NCBI RefSeq assembly: GCF_021654795.1
Contig: NZ_AP025344.1
Span: 3,906,501 to 3,970,500 of the forward strand
DNA: 64,000 bases
Direction: 5' to 3'
From: Paenibacillus dendritiformis
Lineage (GTDB): Bacteria > Bacillota > Bacilli > Paenibacillales > Paenibacillaceae
Shown: piece by piece, positions 52,281 to 61,322 of the stretch
Numbering within the stretch: position 1 is the stretch's first letter
Layout of the letters: each line of letters starts with the position of its first letter
Translations under genes and position numbers: made by a program
Notes under the pieces: generated by a model
The model's input: the letters and a program-made list of their open reading frames with translations, nothing else
Databases searched by the model: none
Told to the model about the DNA's origin: nothing

Positions 52281-53861
52281 TCACGTTTCTCGCTTGCGGT
52301 ACTCCATCGGCGTCATGCCGTAAGCTTCCTTGAATTGTCTGCTGAAATACGGCAGGTAACGGTAACCGACCTGATTCGCGATTTCATAGATCTTCATCGA
52401 AGGATCGTGCAGCAATTCGCGCGCCCGCTCCATCCGCAGTTGAATCAACACTTCGCTGAACGACTTGCCCGTCTCTTCCTTGAACATATAGCCGAGATAG
52501 TTGGGAGAAAAAGAAAATTGATGCGCCACATCCTTAAGGGTGATATTGTCATTCATTCGATCCTTCATCATTTGAATCATTTCCCGGATCAGCTTATTGT
52601 TCTTGGAGCTTGATTTGCTTCGCAAGTGCTCGGATATTTCGAACGTTTTGCGCACGAGCCAGGAACGAATATCGCTAATCGTATCGAACTTCAGCAAGAT
52701 ATCCAGATTATGAAGCTCCATCCCAAGCATATCGAACAAGTTCTCGCCTCTTGCCTTCAGTTGCTGATCCAGCTTCCATATAATAAACATGGCCAGATTA
52801 TGCACCGTGAATTTGGATCTCAGCATGCTTACGGATTCGAACAATCGCTCGATCTCGTCATAGATACGGACAAGATCGTATTTGGTCAGCGCATGAAATA
52901 AGGCTTCCACGCGCGTATCGAGCGTCCGGGCATCGACCATTCCCGGTTCCCGGCTCACTTCTTCATACATGATTAGCTTGCCTTTGCCCAAAAACATTTT
53001 GCCGTCCACGGCTTCCATGGCCTGCTTGCACGATACGTGAAGCTGTACGAGCGCATGCACCGGCTCGCCGACCCCCACTGTCATCGTAAACGGGAAGTTG
53101 GCTTGAACCGCCGCGTACAAGTCATGAATCAGCGCCTCCATCCGCTGGCCGTCAATCAACAGCGCGATCCGGTGCGAGGACAGCTTGCAGACATGGCGCA
53201 TGCCGTGCTTGTGCCCGATCTCGCTTACTTCAAAGAGGAAGTTCTTCGACATCATCTGCTGGGACAGGCTGACGGCCTCCTGCGCCCAATTCATGTCATC
53301 CAGCTCCATAACGGCGGCACGCACGGGCCATTCCAACTGATCCAGCCCGTTGGACTGAATCACCTTCCTCATTTCCTGCAAATAATCTTGATCGCATTCC
53401 CCTTCCAGCAACCTGGCCAACAGGTCGTTCTTGGCCATCGGAATCATGCGCTGGTACGCCTCTTCCACGTCACGGCGCTTCCGCTCGTTCTCCAGATCCT
53501 GCTTCACCTTCTGCAGCGCCGCGATCAGCTCGTTATCATCCATCGGCTTCAGCACATAACTATAAGCCTTCAGTGACAATGCCTGCTTCACATAGCTGAA
53601 GTCCTGGTAACCGCTTACAAAAATGACACGAATGTCCGCCTTTTTTTCGATTGCTCTCCGGGCCAATTCCAATCCCGACATATTGGGCATATTGATGTCG
53701 CTAACCATAATGTCTATTGGAAGCTGTTCGATAATCTCGCATGCGTCAAAGGCGTTGTTCACCGCCGCTGCCACTTTCATGCCTAAAGCTTCCCATGGAA
53801 TAAATTGCTTCATCCCTTCGAGATCAAGCATCTCGTCATCCACCAATAACACGTTGTACAT
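52281..53861 (-). CDS. YesN-type response regulator with AraC domain
   Basis: Response regulator, 526 aa. The receiver has Asp8/Asp9, phospho-acceptor Asp55 in VSDINMP and Lys105 in YVLKPMD. A long central region is followed by a C-terminal AraC domain (about 425-526; ITLKDVAHQFSFSPNYLGYMF and IYEIANQVGYRYLPYFSRQF). The start ATG at 53861 has AAGGGAGA upstream; a longer frame adds ten residues without a site. It is the partner of the adjacent YesM-type kinase and likely regulates the transporter operon upstream. Confidence 0.93.
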   Translation of the reverse strand: MYNVLLVDDEMLDLEGMKQFIPWEALGMKVAAAVNNAFDACEIIEQLPIDIMVSDINMPNMSGLELARRAIEKKADIRVIFVSGYQDFSYVKQALSLKAYSYVLKPMDDNELIAALQKVKQDLENERKRRDVEEAYQRMIPMAKNDLLARLLEGECDQDYLQEMRKVIQSNGLDQLEWPVRAAVMELDDMNWAQEAVSLSQQMMSKNFLFEVSEIGHKHGMRHVCKLSSHRIALLIDGQRMEALIHDLYAAVQANFPFTMTVGVGEPVHALVQLHVSCKQAMEAVDGKMFLGKGKLIMYEEVSREPGMVDARTLDTRVEALFHALTKYDLVRIYDEIERLFESVSMLRSKFTVHNLAMFIIWKLDQQLKARGENLFDMLGMELHNLDILLKFDTISDIRSWLVRKTFEISEHLRSKSSSKNNKLIREMIQMMKDRMNDNITLKDVAHQFSFSPNYLGYMFKEETGKSFSEVLIQLRMERARELLHDPSMKIYEIANQVGYRYLPYFSRQFKEAYGMTPMEYRKRET

Positions 53862-53989
53862 GAAAGATCTCCCTTCAGGACATGCGGTCAATCGTTACCT
53901 GCAGCCTAACTATTTCCATCCCAAGTATAGCAATGAACCATCCCGTTTGAACAGTATGCGGCTGCCAGTTCCGCCCCTGCGGCAGCGAA

Positions 53990-54026
53990 CAAAAACGAAG
54001 GCCCGCCGGTACAGCGAGCCTTCGTT
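53990..54026 (-). terminator. Intrinsic terminator after the oligosaccharide-binding protein gene
   Basis: On the minus strand AACGAAGGC and GCCTTCGTT pair, followed by TTTTTG; it separates the transporter operon from the two-component genes. Confidence 0.8.
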
Positions 54027-54035
54027 GCGATATCC

Positions 54036-55727
54036 TTATTTGCCCAACGCTTTTTTGTTTTCCGTCCACACGTTGGTTACATGCTCAAGGAATTTATCAT
54101 AGCCCAGCTTCATCGAGTCTTCGTGAGCCTTATCCAGAATTTGCAGTGCTTCCTCGTCGGACTTGGCATACATCGATTTCGCTCTCGCGGTCAGCCAAAT
54201 ATCTCGGATGCTCTGTCTAATGATGCCGACTTCGCTGTCAGGAGCAGGCTCCCAGCCGAGGAACTCCGTGAAATCGCCCTGCGTGCCCCATGTAATTTCC
54301 ATTTGCCAACGGTTGCTGAAGTCGACTTGATCGGCCGGAACGTTGGACAACATTTGCTTCTTCGTGTTATCGAGGAACATCGTGTTGCCCACCCATACCA
54401 GGTCGCCGGCTTTACCGTTAATTTCCGCAAGCGTATCCGGGTCATTCAAATATTTTTCCTTGTTGAATTTCGGCGTCACGCCGTCCGCCTCGAAGCCGTC
54501 CCAATATCCGTCCGTTCCCGGAGGGCCCCAGTTCAGCACCATGCTGCCTTCCGGCCCGGTCATCCAGTCGAGAAGCGCGAAGACGGCTTCCGGATTTTTG
54601 GCATTCTTCGTAATGAGAGCCACGTTCCAGCCTAATTGATTATAGGTTCCCGGGTAGATTTTGGCGCGATCGAGACCCTCCTTGGCGATCGGCTGAATGA
54701 ACATGTATCCGTCTTCCGGATCCTTCTTCTTCAGTTCGGCGTCCGCGGTCGCCAGCATCTTCATCGGGTCAAAGGTGGCAATAACGGCAAATTTGCCATT
54801 CATCGCTTTCTCTCTTACTTGGTCCTCGGTCTGCGTATTCGCATCCTGCGTCATCAGCTTCTCGCGCATCAGCTTCGCCGTGAAGACGACGGATTCGCGG
54901 AATCCCGGATCTTTATAGATGGATACGATTTTGTCGCCGTCAGGGACGCCGAAGAAACGCGTGAAGGACAGGTTGTTTTCCTTGAAGGAAGAGAAAATCT
55001 GGTCAATGCCATGTCCGTCTTTGGCCAATCCCGTCTCGAACGGAATGACATCCGGGAATTTTTCTTTGACCGCTTTCAGATAAGCGTACAAGTCGTCGGT
55101 CGTCTCCAGCTTCGGAGAGCCGAGCGCTTTATAGATCTTTTTATTGATTGCATATCCAGCGTTGCCGTTCGGTTGCTGCGTATAATAGTTCGGAAGCTGA
55201 TAGATTTTGCCGTCCGGGGACCGGAGCAGCGCCAGATGCTGTTCGGACAGAGACTTTTTGAAGTTTGGATATTTCTCGATGTATTCGTCCAGCGGCACAA
55301 GCATGCCTGCTTCGCGGAGCCGCTCGACATCCGGGCCTCTGTCTGTCCAAATAATATCCGGCAGCTCATCGCCGGCGATCATCGTCTGCAGCTTCTGCGC
55401 GTTGTTCCCGCCCGAGCTGACGGCCGTGACCGTTACCTTGAGGTTGTCCTGAATCCATTTGGAAGCGGGATCCTTGCCCCATTTCGGCATCTGGTACCAG
55501 CCATAGTTGCCATAGAACGAGACATTCAGCTCTTCCTTGCCCAACTCGTAGAGATCGCTTTTCGGTGATTCACCGGAAGGTTCTTGCCCGGCTCCGCCCC
55601 CTTCCTGCTTAGCCGGTTCTTTGGCTGGGGGCGCGCTTGTGTTCCCGCCGCCGGCGCACCCGACCACCAAGGTGAACACCATAAAGACAGAGAGCACGCT
55701 AAGAAGGAGGTTTCTCTTGTTCTTCAC
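54036..55727 (-). CDS. Extracellular oligosaccharide-binding lipoprotein (LplA/YtcQ-type)
   Basis: Large solute-binding lipoprotein, 563 aa. The N-terminal signal MKNKRNLLLSVLSVFMVFTL ends in the lipobox VVGC; a low-complexity linker follows. Segments DELPDIIWTDRGPDVERL, VFALLDWMTGPEGSMVLNWG and TFDPMKMLATADAELKKKDP are typical of the large family-1 oligosaccharide-binding proteins that serve LplB/LplC-type permeases. It is the third gene of the permease-permease-binding protein operon and ends at a terminator. The substrate is unknown, but the cluster context (YesMN) fits polysaccharide breakdown products. Confidence 0.92.
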   Translation of the reverse strand: MKNKRNLLLSVLSVFMVFTLVVGCAGGGNTSAPPAKEPAKQEGGGAGQEPSGESPKSDLYELGKEELNVSFYGNYGWYQMPKWGKDPASKWIQDNLKVTVTAVSSGGNNAQKLQTMIAGDELPDIIWTDRGPDVERLREAGMLVPLDEYIEKYPNFKKSLSEQHLALLRSPDGKIYQLPNYYTQQPNGNAGYAINKKIYKALGSPKLETTDDLYAYLKAVKEKFPDVIPFETGLAKDGHGIDQIFSSFKENNLSFTRFFGVPDGDKIVSIYKDPGFRESVVFTAKLMREKLMTQDANTQTEDQVREKAMNGKFAVIATFDPMKMLATADAELKKKDPEDGYMFIQPIAKEGLDRAKIYPGTYNQLGWNVALITKNAKNPEAVFALLDWMTGPEGSMVLNWGPPGTDGYWDGFEADGVTPKFNKEKYLNDPDTLAEINGKAGDLVWVGNTMFLDNTKKQMLSNVPADQVDFSNRWQMEITWGTQGDFTEFLGWEPAPDSEVGIIRQSIRDIWLTARAKSMYAKSDEEALQILDKAHEDSMKLGYDKFLEHVTNVWTENKKALGK

Positions 55728-55815
55728 TGGATATTTTCCCCTTTCAATTTGTATTCTATGTTTAAAGCAAAGATGCTCTAAACGCCAGCGAATTTTCCCG
55801 TATTGCTCCAGGTCA

Positions 55816-56712
55816 CTACTCTTTCAGCGATCCAATCAATACGCCCTTGACGAAATATTTCTGCAGGAACGGGTAGACGCATACGATAGGAACCGTCGCA
55901 ACCATAATCGTCGCCATCGTCAAGGCCTTGGACGTAATTTTTTTGGCGGCATTCATATGCGCAATCGCGCTCATATCGACATTGGCCATCTGTTCCGAGG
56001 CGATATTCGAGAACAGAATTTGACGCAGCACCGTCTGGATAGGCAGCAGATCTTCATTCGTGATATAGATACTGGCCACGAACCATTCGTTCCAGTGCGC
56101 CACGGCCGTGAACAGCGACAGCGTGGCCACGACGGGGCCGGATAAAGGCAGCACAATTCGGAAGAACGTTCCCCAGTTGCCGCAGCCATCGATTTTGGCC
56201 GATTCCTCCAAGCCTGCCGGGAGCCCCTGGAAGAACGTGCGGAAGATAATCATGTTCCATACGCTGATCAGGGCTGGAATAATGAAAACCCAGAACGAGT
56301 TGAACAAGCCAAGGCTGCGGATAAGCATATAGGTCGGAATGAGCCCGCCGCCAAAATACATCGTAATAATACACATAATCATGTAATATTTGCGGCCCAT
56401 CAGCTCTCGCTTGGACATGCCATAGGCAAATATGGACGTTGCTAATATCGCGGATAAGGTGCCGATAACCGTCCGCAGAGCGGCAATGACGAAGCCGTTC
56501 ATTAACCGCGAGTCCTCGAATACGATGCGGTAGTTCTCCAGCGTGAATTCCCGCGGCCAGAACGTAATCCCGCCCTTCGCGGTATCCAACCCTTCATTGA
56601 AGGAAATGACGAGCGAGTTCCAAAACGGATAAAAGGTGGAAAACGCCAGCACAGTTAGAAATACATAGATAAAGGCGACAAATATGCGGTCTCCTATACT
56701 GTCTCGTATCAT
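55816..56712 (-). CDS. Carbohydrate ABC transporter permease (LplC/YtcP-type)
   Basis: Inner-membrane permease, 298 aa, about six membrane segments. The EAA loop reads EESAKIDGCGNWGTFFRI, and the N-terminal LAFSTFYPFWNSLVISFNEG and the end FLQKYFVKGVLIGSLKE are typical of the LplC/YtcP branch. It lies between the LplB-type gene (31 bases) and the binding-protein gene (88 bases). No ATPase is encoded nearby; a shared one such as MsmX is assumed. Confidence 0.93.
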   Translation of the reverse strand: MIRDSIGDRIFVAFIYVFLTVLAFSTFYPFWNSLVISFNEGLDTAKGGITFWPREFTLENYRIVFEDSRLMNGFVIAALRTVIGTLSAILATSIFAYGMSKRELMGRKYYMIMCIITMYFGGGLIPTYMLIRSLGLFNSFWVFIIPALISVWNMIIFRTFFQGLPAGLEESAKIDGCGNWGTFFRIVLPLSGPVVATLSLFTAVAHWNEWFVASIYITNEDLLPIQTVLRQILFSNIASEQMANVDMSAIAHMNAAKKITSKALTMATIMVATVPIVCVYPFLQKYFVKGVLIGSLKE

Positions 56713-56743
56713 CGTTCAGTCCTCCTGTATTGGGAATGATTCA

Positions 56744-57712
56744 TCACCACAAGCTATTGCCCGTTTTTCTGGCGATGAAGTTCGCTAATGTAAGCAACGT
56801 GACGCTAACCACGGCCTTGAACAGACCGATTGCCGTCGCATAGGAGTACCTGTAGTTGTCGATACCGACCCGGACCACGTATACATCCAGTGAATCCGAC
56901 ACCTCGCGCAAGGCCGGATTGGAGGCCAGAATCAAAATATCTTCGAAGCCGGCATTCGTCAGATTGCCGATCGCCAATATCATAAAAATGATGACGACAG
57001 GCATAATGCACGGAAGCGTAATCAACCACATCTGCTTGAACCGGCTGGCGCCATCGATGGATGCCGCCTCGTATAAATGAGGATCGATCCCGGCAATCGC
57101 CGCCAAATAAACAATAGACTGGAATCCTATTTCTTTCCACACATTGGTCGTGATGAGAATCGTCCAGAAATATTCCGACAATGACAGGAAATTGACAGGT
57201 TCATCGATAAGTTTCAATTTCTCGAGCAGCATATTGACACTGCCGTTGTCGACAGAGAGCAGCGATGTCACCATCGACCCGATGACGACCCAAGACAAGA
57301 AGTGCGGCAAATACGTTACGGTCTGTACCACCCGTTTGAAGAACATTTTGCGCACTTCATTCAGCATGAGCGCCAGAAGAATCGGCGCCGGGAACCCAAA
57401 AATGAACTTCAAAAAGCTGATGACAATCGTGTTGCGCATGACGGGATAAAATTCCGGAGCATTGAAAAAAGCGACAAAGTGCTTAAAGCCGACCCAATTG
57501 TTGTTCAATAAGTTCGAACCCATCTTGTAGTCCTGAAAAGCGATCAGAACGCCATACATGGGAATATAGGAAAAAATAAAGATGAACACGAGCGCAGGCA
57601 GTACCATCAGTTGAATATCTATTTGCATGAAAAACCGTTTAAACGCGCTTTTACGATGCTTATCGAGATTCAAGCGTGATTCCGTGTCCGGCCCGGCAGA
57701 TGCTTTCGCCAT
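56744..57712 (-). CDS. Carbohydrate ABC transporter permease (LplB-type)
   Basis: Inner-membrane permease, 322 aa, about six membrane segments. The EAA loop is YEAASIDGASRFKQMWLI near residue 215, followed by TLPCIMPVVIIFMIL; LALMLNEVRKMFFKRVVQT and LPHFLSWVVIGSM fit the LplB branch. It is the first gene of the transporter operon. A good cre-like site lies about 160 bases upstream. GAGGAGGG precedes the ATG. Confidence 0.93.
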   Translation of the reverse strand: MAKASAGPDTESRLNLDKHRKSAFKRFFMQIDIQLMVLPALVFIFIFSYIPMYGVLIAFQDYKMGSNLLNNNWVGFKHFVAFFNAPEFYPVMRNTIVISFLKFIFGFPAPILLALMLNEVRKMFFKRVVQTVTYLPHFLSWVVIGSMVTSLLSVDNGSVNMLLEKLKLIDEPVNFLSLSEYFWTILITTNVWKEIGFQSIVYLAAIAGIDPHLYEAASIDGASRFKQMWLITLPCIMPVVIIFMILAIGNLTNAGFEDILILASNPALREVSDSLDVYVVRVGIDNYRYSYATAIGLFKAVVSVTLLTLANFIARKTGNSLW

Positions 57713-57873
57713 ATGTGAATCCCTCCTCCTTGCCTAATGCCGCCAAATGTAAAGCGGTTTAATTTATAGCGGCAGAGCGGATGCTCCGCCTCGCATCAGC
57801 TCTCTATATCTGGCTTGATGCCGTGTCCTCCTCCATGTTCTCCCTCCATATTGTCTTTTCCTTCATTCTATAT

Positions 57874-57887
57874 TCGAAACGCTTTCA
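57874..57887. promoter_or_regulatory. Candidate cre (CcpA) site
   Basis: TCGAAACGCTTTCA fits the cre consensus TGNAANCGNNNNCA with one mismatch. It lies in the AT-rich gap upstream of the LplB-type gene and downstream of the peptide exporter gene. Confidence 0.55.
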
Positions 57888-57953
57888 CGAATATATGACA
57901 AAACAACGATTATTTATACTTTAAGATGTTCTTCTATTCACCCCTTTTTCCCT

Positions 57954-59786
57954 TTAAGCGGTATATCTTTGTGCTTGCGAGGTGAACATTTGCGCGTACT
58001 CGCCTTCCCTGCGGATTAACTCCTCATGGCTTCCTTCCTCAATAATTCTGCCGTCCCGCAGCACAATGATCCGATCGGCATGGCGGCAGCTGCTCAGACG
58101 ATGAGAGATCATGATAGTCGTCTTCCCCTCGTACAATCTCGTGAAGTTATCATACACCTCGGCTTCTGCTTTCGGATCAAGAGACGCCGTCGGCTCATCC
58201 AAAATGACAATCTGCGCATCCTTCAAAAAAGCTCGGCTCAAAGCAATTTTTTGCCACTGCCCTCCCGAGAGTTCGTAACCATGGTCGAACAGAGATCCGA
58301 GCTCCGTGTCCATGTCTTGCGGCAGCCGCCGGAGCAATTCGCCCGCCCCCGCTTTGTCCGCCGCTTCCCGGATCGCGCCGTCATCCTTGATTTTGCTTAC
58401 CTGCCCCATGGCAATATTTTCTCGCGCCGTAAGCTGGTAGCTCATGAAGTCTTGAAATACGGCAGATATATTGGATCTCATACTGTTCTGGTCCATGTCC
58501 CGCAGATCGATGCCGTCGAATCGAATGGTTCCTCTGTCCGGACTATACAGGCCCAGCAGACATTTTACAAGCGTGCTTTTCCCCGCCCCGTTTTCGCCGA
58601 CGATGGCGATCTTCTCTCCGGGCCGGATGCGCAAACTTACGCCCTTCAACACCGGCGGCGACTGGTCGGTATACGCAAAGGCAAGATCCGAGACCTCAAT
58701 TCCATCGCGCAAAGGCTCCGGGAACTTGATATGGTTCTCCCCCGGCTCCTCCGTCTCTAATTCCAGATAGGTCAACACTTCATTGACGAATAAGGACTCT
58801 TCATAGATTCCAGCGATATTTCTGCCCAATCCGGAGATGATGCCCTCGATTTGCACCAGTGCCTGAGTTAACGAAACATAATGCCCTACTGTGAGGGAGC
58901 CTTGATAGCCAAGCCATACCAGCAATCCAAATGTACCTATGTTCAAAAGCGAGTGCGAAGCATCCACGATCAGGGATCTCCAGCCTGCTGTCTTTTCCAA
59001 TTGATAGCGTTCATCGGTCGTCTTCCAGAATAATCGCTGCCATTTCGCAATTAAGTAAGGCGCATTTTGGTACACTCTCACTTCTTTGGCCGCATTTCTG
59101 CTGTGCAGAAGCTGAAGCAAATAATGTGTTTTCCGCTGCGCCGGCGTATGCAGTATCATCTGCATGTACTTCCGCTGGCCGAAGAAGGCGCTCACCCACA
59201 GATTCGGCACGATCATAATCGAGACCGCAAGCGCCAAAACCCAATGAAAGGAAATCAATATATACACCATTCCGATAAGGGAAATGCAGTTGCGCACCAT
59301 ATTCATGAACAAGACGAAAATATTGAACCCTTTGATATCCATGCCGAGAGCCGCTCGCTCCAGCTGATCAAAATAATCGGGACGATCAAAATACCGCAGC
59401 GGCAATTTTGCTGATTTTTGCAGCAGCAGCATTTCGAAATGATATTTGAGATGTTGTTGCGATCGATATCCGACGAGCTGTTCGACAAATTGCACGAGCT
59501 TATCGAGCAGCAACAGAACGCCTTGCATGCCCAGCAACATAAAAACAAAGGAAAGCGAACGGGTCTGCTGCCCAAATACTTCCGTAATTTCATCGATAGT
59601 CTCTTTGACCAAATAAAGTTGCGCGACCGGTATTAATGAAGAAACCAGCTTACATGCTATTAACAGCAAGGTCATCCCGGGAATGACCTTGATTAATAAC
59701 GGCATAAAGCGGAACAGCACATTTTTCACGATAAGCCCTTTTTGTTTAAAGCTGATCTTCGCCTGGTTAGCAGATGGGTTATCCAT
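57954..59786 (-). CDS. ABC exporter, fused permease-ATPase (NisT/SpaT-type, no C39 peptidase)
   Basis: Half-size ABC exporter, 610 aa: an N-terminal six-segment membrane domain (about 25-330) and a C-terminal ATPase with Walker A VGENGAGKSTLVK, signature ELSGGQWQKIALSRAF, Walker B IVILDEPTASLD and switch His in MISHRLS. It resembles the NisT/SpaT peptide exporters more than lipid exporters, especially the SGGQWQ signature. There is no N-terminal C39 peptidase domain, so the exported peptide would have no double-glycine leader to remove here. It is the last gene of a four-gene unit with a six-cysteine peptide, separated from it by a hairpin (59840-59870). Confidence 0.9.
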   Translation of the reverse strand: MDNPSANQAKISFKQKGLIVKNVLFRFMPLLIKVIPGMTLLLIACKLVSSLIPVAQLYLVKETIDEITEVFGQQTRSLSFVFMLLGMQGVLLLLDKLVQFVEQLVGYRSQQHLKYHFEMLLLQKSAKLPLRYFDRPDYFDQLERAALGMDIKGFNIFVLFMNMVRNCISLIGMVYILISFHWVLALAVSIMIVPNLWVSAFFGQRKYMQMILHTPAQRKTHYLLQLLHSRNAAKEVRVYQNAPYLIAKWQRLFWKTTDERYQLEKTAGWRSLIVDASHSLLNIGTFGLLVWLGYQGSLTVGHYVSLTQALVQIEGIISGLGRNIAGIYEESLFVNEVLTYLELETEEPGENHIKFPEPLRDGIEVSDLAFAYTDQSPPVLKGVSLRIRPGEKIAIVGENGAGKSTLVKCLLGLYSPDRGTIRFDGIDLRDMDQNSMRSNISAVFQDFMSYQLTARENIAMGQVSKIKDDGAIREAADKAGAGELLRRLPQDMDTELGSLFDHGYELSGGQWQKIALSRAFLKDAQIVILDEPTASLDPKAEAEVYDNFTRLYEGKTTIMISHRLSSCRHADRIIVLRDGRIIEEGSHEELIRREGEYAQMFTSQAQRYTA

Positions 59787-59839
59787 TGATTTTCACCCTA
59801 TTACTCTAAAATAAGGCCTGCGGCCGACCATGTGGTTGA

Positions 59840-59870
59840 GGCAGAGAAGAGTCGTGCTCTCTTCTCTGCC
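59840..59870 (-). promoter_or_regulatory. Hairpin between peptide gene and exporter gene (likely attenuator)
   Basis: GGCAGAGAAGAG pairs with CTCTTCTCTGCC across a seven-base loop, with no T run on the minus strand. Such partial terminators between a precursor peptide and its exporter allow much more peptide than exporter message. Confidence 0.7.
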
Positions 59871-59881
59871 CGCACGCGGCT

Positions 59882-60016
59882 TTAACAAGTGCAATAGTAA
59901 GTCGTCGTGGAAGATCCAGCGCACACATAGACGCTTTCATACACGAACTTCTCTTGCGGATAGTGAGCGCATTTCGAGGAAGTGCAACCGCCGGTCGTGA
60001 AGCAGCCTGAGCTCAT
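59882..60016 (-). CDS. Six-cysteine 44-residue secreted peptide candidate
   Basis: Small peptide gene with an excellent AAAGGAGG eight bases before the ATG at 60016. The 44 residues contain six cysteines (5, 11, 16, 32, 42, 44), many Ser/Thr/Gly/Tyr, almost no charge (two Lys, two Glu, one His), and end in YYCTC. It has no hydrophobic signal and no Gly-Gly leader, so it would leave by the adjacent ABC exporter as a leaderless or short-leader peptide. The even number of cysteines and the neighbouring MauE-like and thioredoxin proteins suggest three disulfides rather than lanthionines. No lanthipeptide or radical-SAM enzyme is nearby. Bacteriocin, toxin or pheromone is a guess. Confidence 0.75.
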   Translation of the reverse strand: MSSGCFTTGGCTSSKCAHYPQEKFVYESVYVCAGSSTTTYYCTC

Positions 60017-60109
60017 GCGTAATGCCTCCTTTCGCGTTTTCTATTTATAGTCAAAGGCAATGCCCTTGCTACCTCAATTCATATTTCGTGATTCCTATTT
60101 TTTCGCTGT

Positions 60110-60673
60110 TCACACCGCAACCTTTAACTGTCCCTGCTTGACCAAGAGGTTCAGCTGCTCCTCGAAATTAATAATGCTCTTCGTCTGAACCACCGCTGAA
60201 GCCGATAAATAATAGATGAATGGATAGTAGCCGGTCTGAAGTCTGGCCATATCTTCAAGCAGAATGGGCACGACTGGCATCGTCATCTCCCACTGATGGA
60301 CGACATGTTGAATCTCGTCCGGACTGCCTTGCATCAGCATAATAATCTGAATATCTTGCCTGGCCTGTTGGAAGCGCTTCAGGATGGGATAGACGAGCTT
60401 GCACTGATCGCAGCCCACGGAGGTGAACGCGATAAGAAAGCCGGTTTTCTTCATTTGCGCGATATCGATAAACCCATGATTGATCGTGTCAAACTGGAGT
60501 TGAGGAAAGGTGGCGCCTGCAGGCACTCCATGATGCTCATGAACCAAGGTTGGACCTTGCTGCGGATTCGCCTGCTGAACCTGTTTCCGCCTGCCGATTT
60601 GAACGATATAATAGGTCTGCAGAGCGACGACAACCCAGAGCAACAAATAAGATACCTCAAACATGTTCATCAT
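60110..60673 (-). CDS. Membrane-anchored thioredoxin-fold protein (MauD/TlpA-like)
   Basis: Predicted extracytoplasmic thiol-disulfide protein, 187 aa. One N-terminal membrane segment (about 7-25, LLLWVVVALQTYYIVQI) anchors a thioredoxin fold with the redox motif CDQC at Cys88-Cys91 in TSVGCDQCKLVYPIL and the cis-Pro region MPVVPILL. The pattern is MauD-like; MauD with MauE is needed for disulfide formation in the methylamine dehydrogenase small subunit. The start ATG at 60673 overlaps the MauE-like stop (ATGA). A longer upstream frame is an artefact of the overlapping gene. It lies directly upstream of the six-cysteine peptide gene. Confidence 0.85.
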   Translation of the reverse strand: MMNMFEVSYLLLWVVVALQTYYIVQIGRRKQVQQANPQQGPTLVHEHHGVPAGATFPQLQFDTINHGFIDIAQMKKTGFLIAFTSVGCDQCKLVYPILKRFQQARQDIQIIMLMQGSPDEIQHVVHQWEMTMPVVPILLEDMARLQTGYYPFIYYLSASAVVQTKSIINFEEQLNLLVKQGQLKVAV

Positions 60674-61176
60674 TTCCCTTTCACCTCGGCAAAAAAGTGA
60701 CGGTTTTTCCACAACGCGTACAGATTGATTATCGCTATTGTCATTCCGGCGGTGCTGATCCAGTCGATAGGTTGATTCGCAGTCAATGAAGTCGGGGATT
60801 GCAGGCTGACGCATAGAGTAGAGGCGATAAATAACGGAGTAATCTTCATGATGGTGGCCCAGCCCAATTCCTCTTCGGTGGACTTGCCAAAGCAGTTGCA
60901 GACAACCTTCATTTTCTTCTTTATTGCTTTGCCGGCCGCGGCGCAGAATGCGCAGAACAGGAGCAGCGAACCGATCTCGCCAATAAAGTGCGTGGTGTCG
61001 AAGAGCAGCAGAAGCGCGATGGCCAGTTCCGCGGCAATGACTCCCCATGCAAAAAAAGGGGGATAATTCAGTTGAAGAATCGTGCGGGCAAAATCGCGGT
61101 AGCCGGCTATTTTGGCTATCGAAGAGTAGACAAGAACGGTGCAAAGAATAGCGGTCAAGAACGATTCAAGATTCAT
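60670..61176 (-). CDS. MauE/DoxX-like redox-associated membrane protein
   Basis: Membrane protein, 168 aa, about four segments (ILCTVLVYSSIAKIAGYRDF, WGVIAAELAIALLLLFDTTH, GSLLLFCAFCAAAGKAI and a C-terminal pair). The Cys-x-Cys pair at 93 and 95 in VVCNCFGKS is the MauE-type redox site. Proteins of this type usually pass electrons to or from a MauD-like thioredoxin, encoded next with a four-base overlap. GAAAGGGAG precedes the ATG. A weak promoter (TATAAT box at 61247-61252) lies about 75 bases upstream. First gene of the peptide unit. Confidence 0.85.
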   Translation of the reverse strand: MNLESFLTAILCTVLVYSSIAKIAGYRDFARTILQLNYPPFFAWGVIAAELAIALLLLFDTTHFIGEIGSLLLFCAFCAAAGKAIKKKMKVVCNCFGKSTEEELGWATIMKITPLFIASTLCVSLQSPTSLTANQPIDWISTAGMTIAIINLYALWKNRHFFAEVKGK

Positions 61177-61322
61177 AGCCTCTCCCTTTCAGCAATATTC
61201 TTTTCTTCTTTATAGCAATCTTTGATAATTCAATTTTCATATAAAAATTATAATCGGAATGCAACTAGGTGAATATAGGAGTAAACAACGATGTTTGATA
61301 CTTTTCCACGCTCGTTGAATAC

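Noticed and set aside
60110..61144. 344-aa frame spanning both redox genes
   Set aside because: Its first half is a frame-shifted reading of the MauE-like gene; the thioredoxin protein starts at 60673.
57954..61176. Lantibiotic, sactipeptide or thiopeptide cluster
   Set aside because: No LanB/LanC/LanM, radical-SAM, YcaO or glycosyltransferase gene is present; redox proteins favour disulfides.
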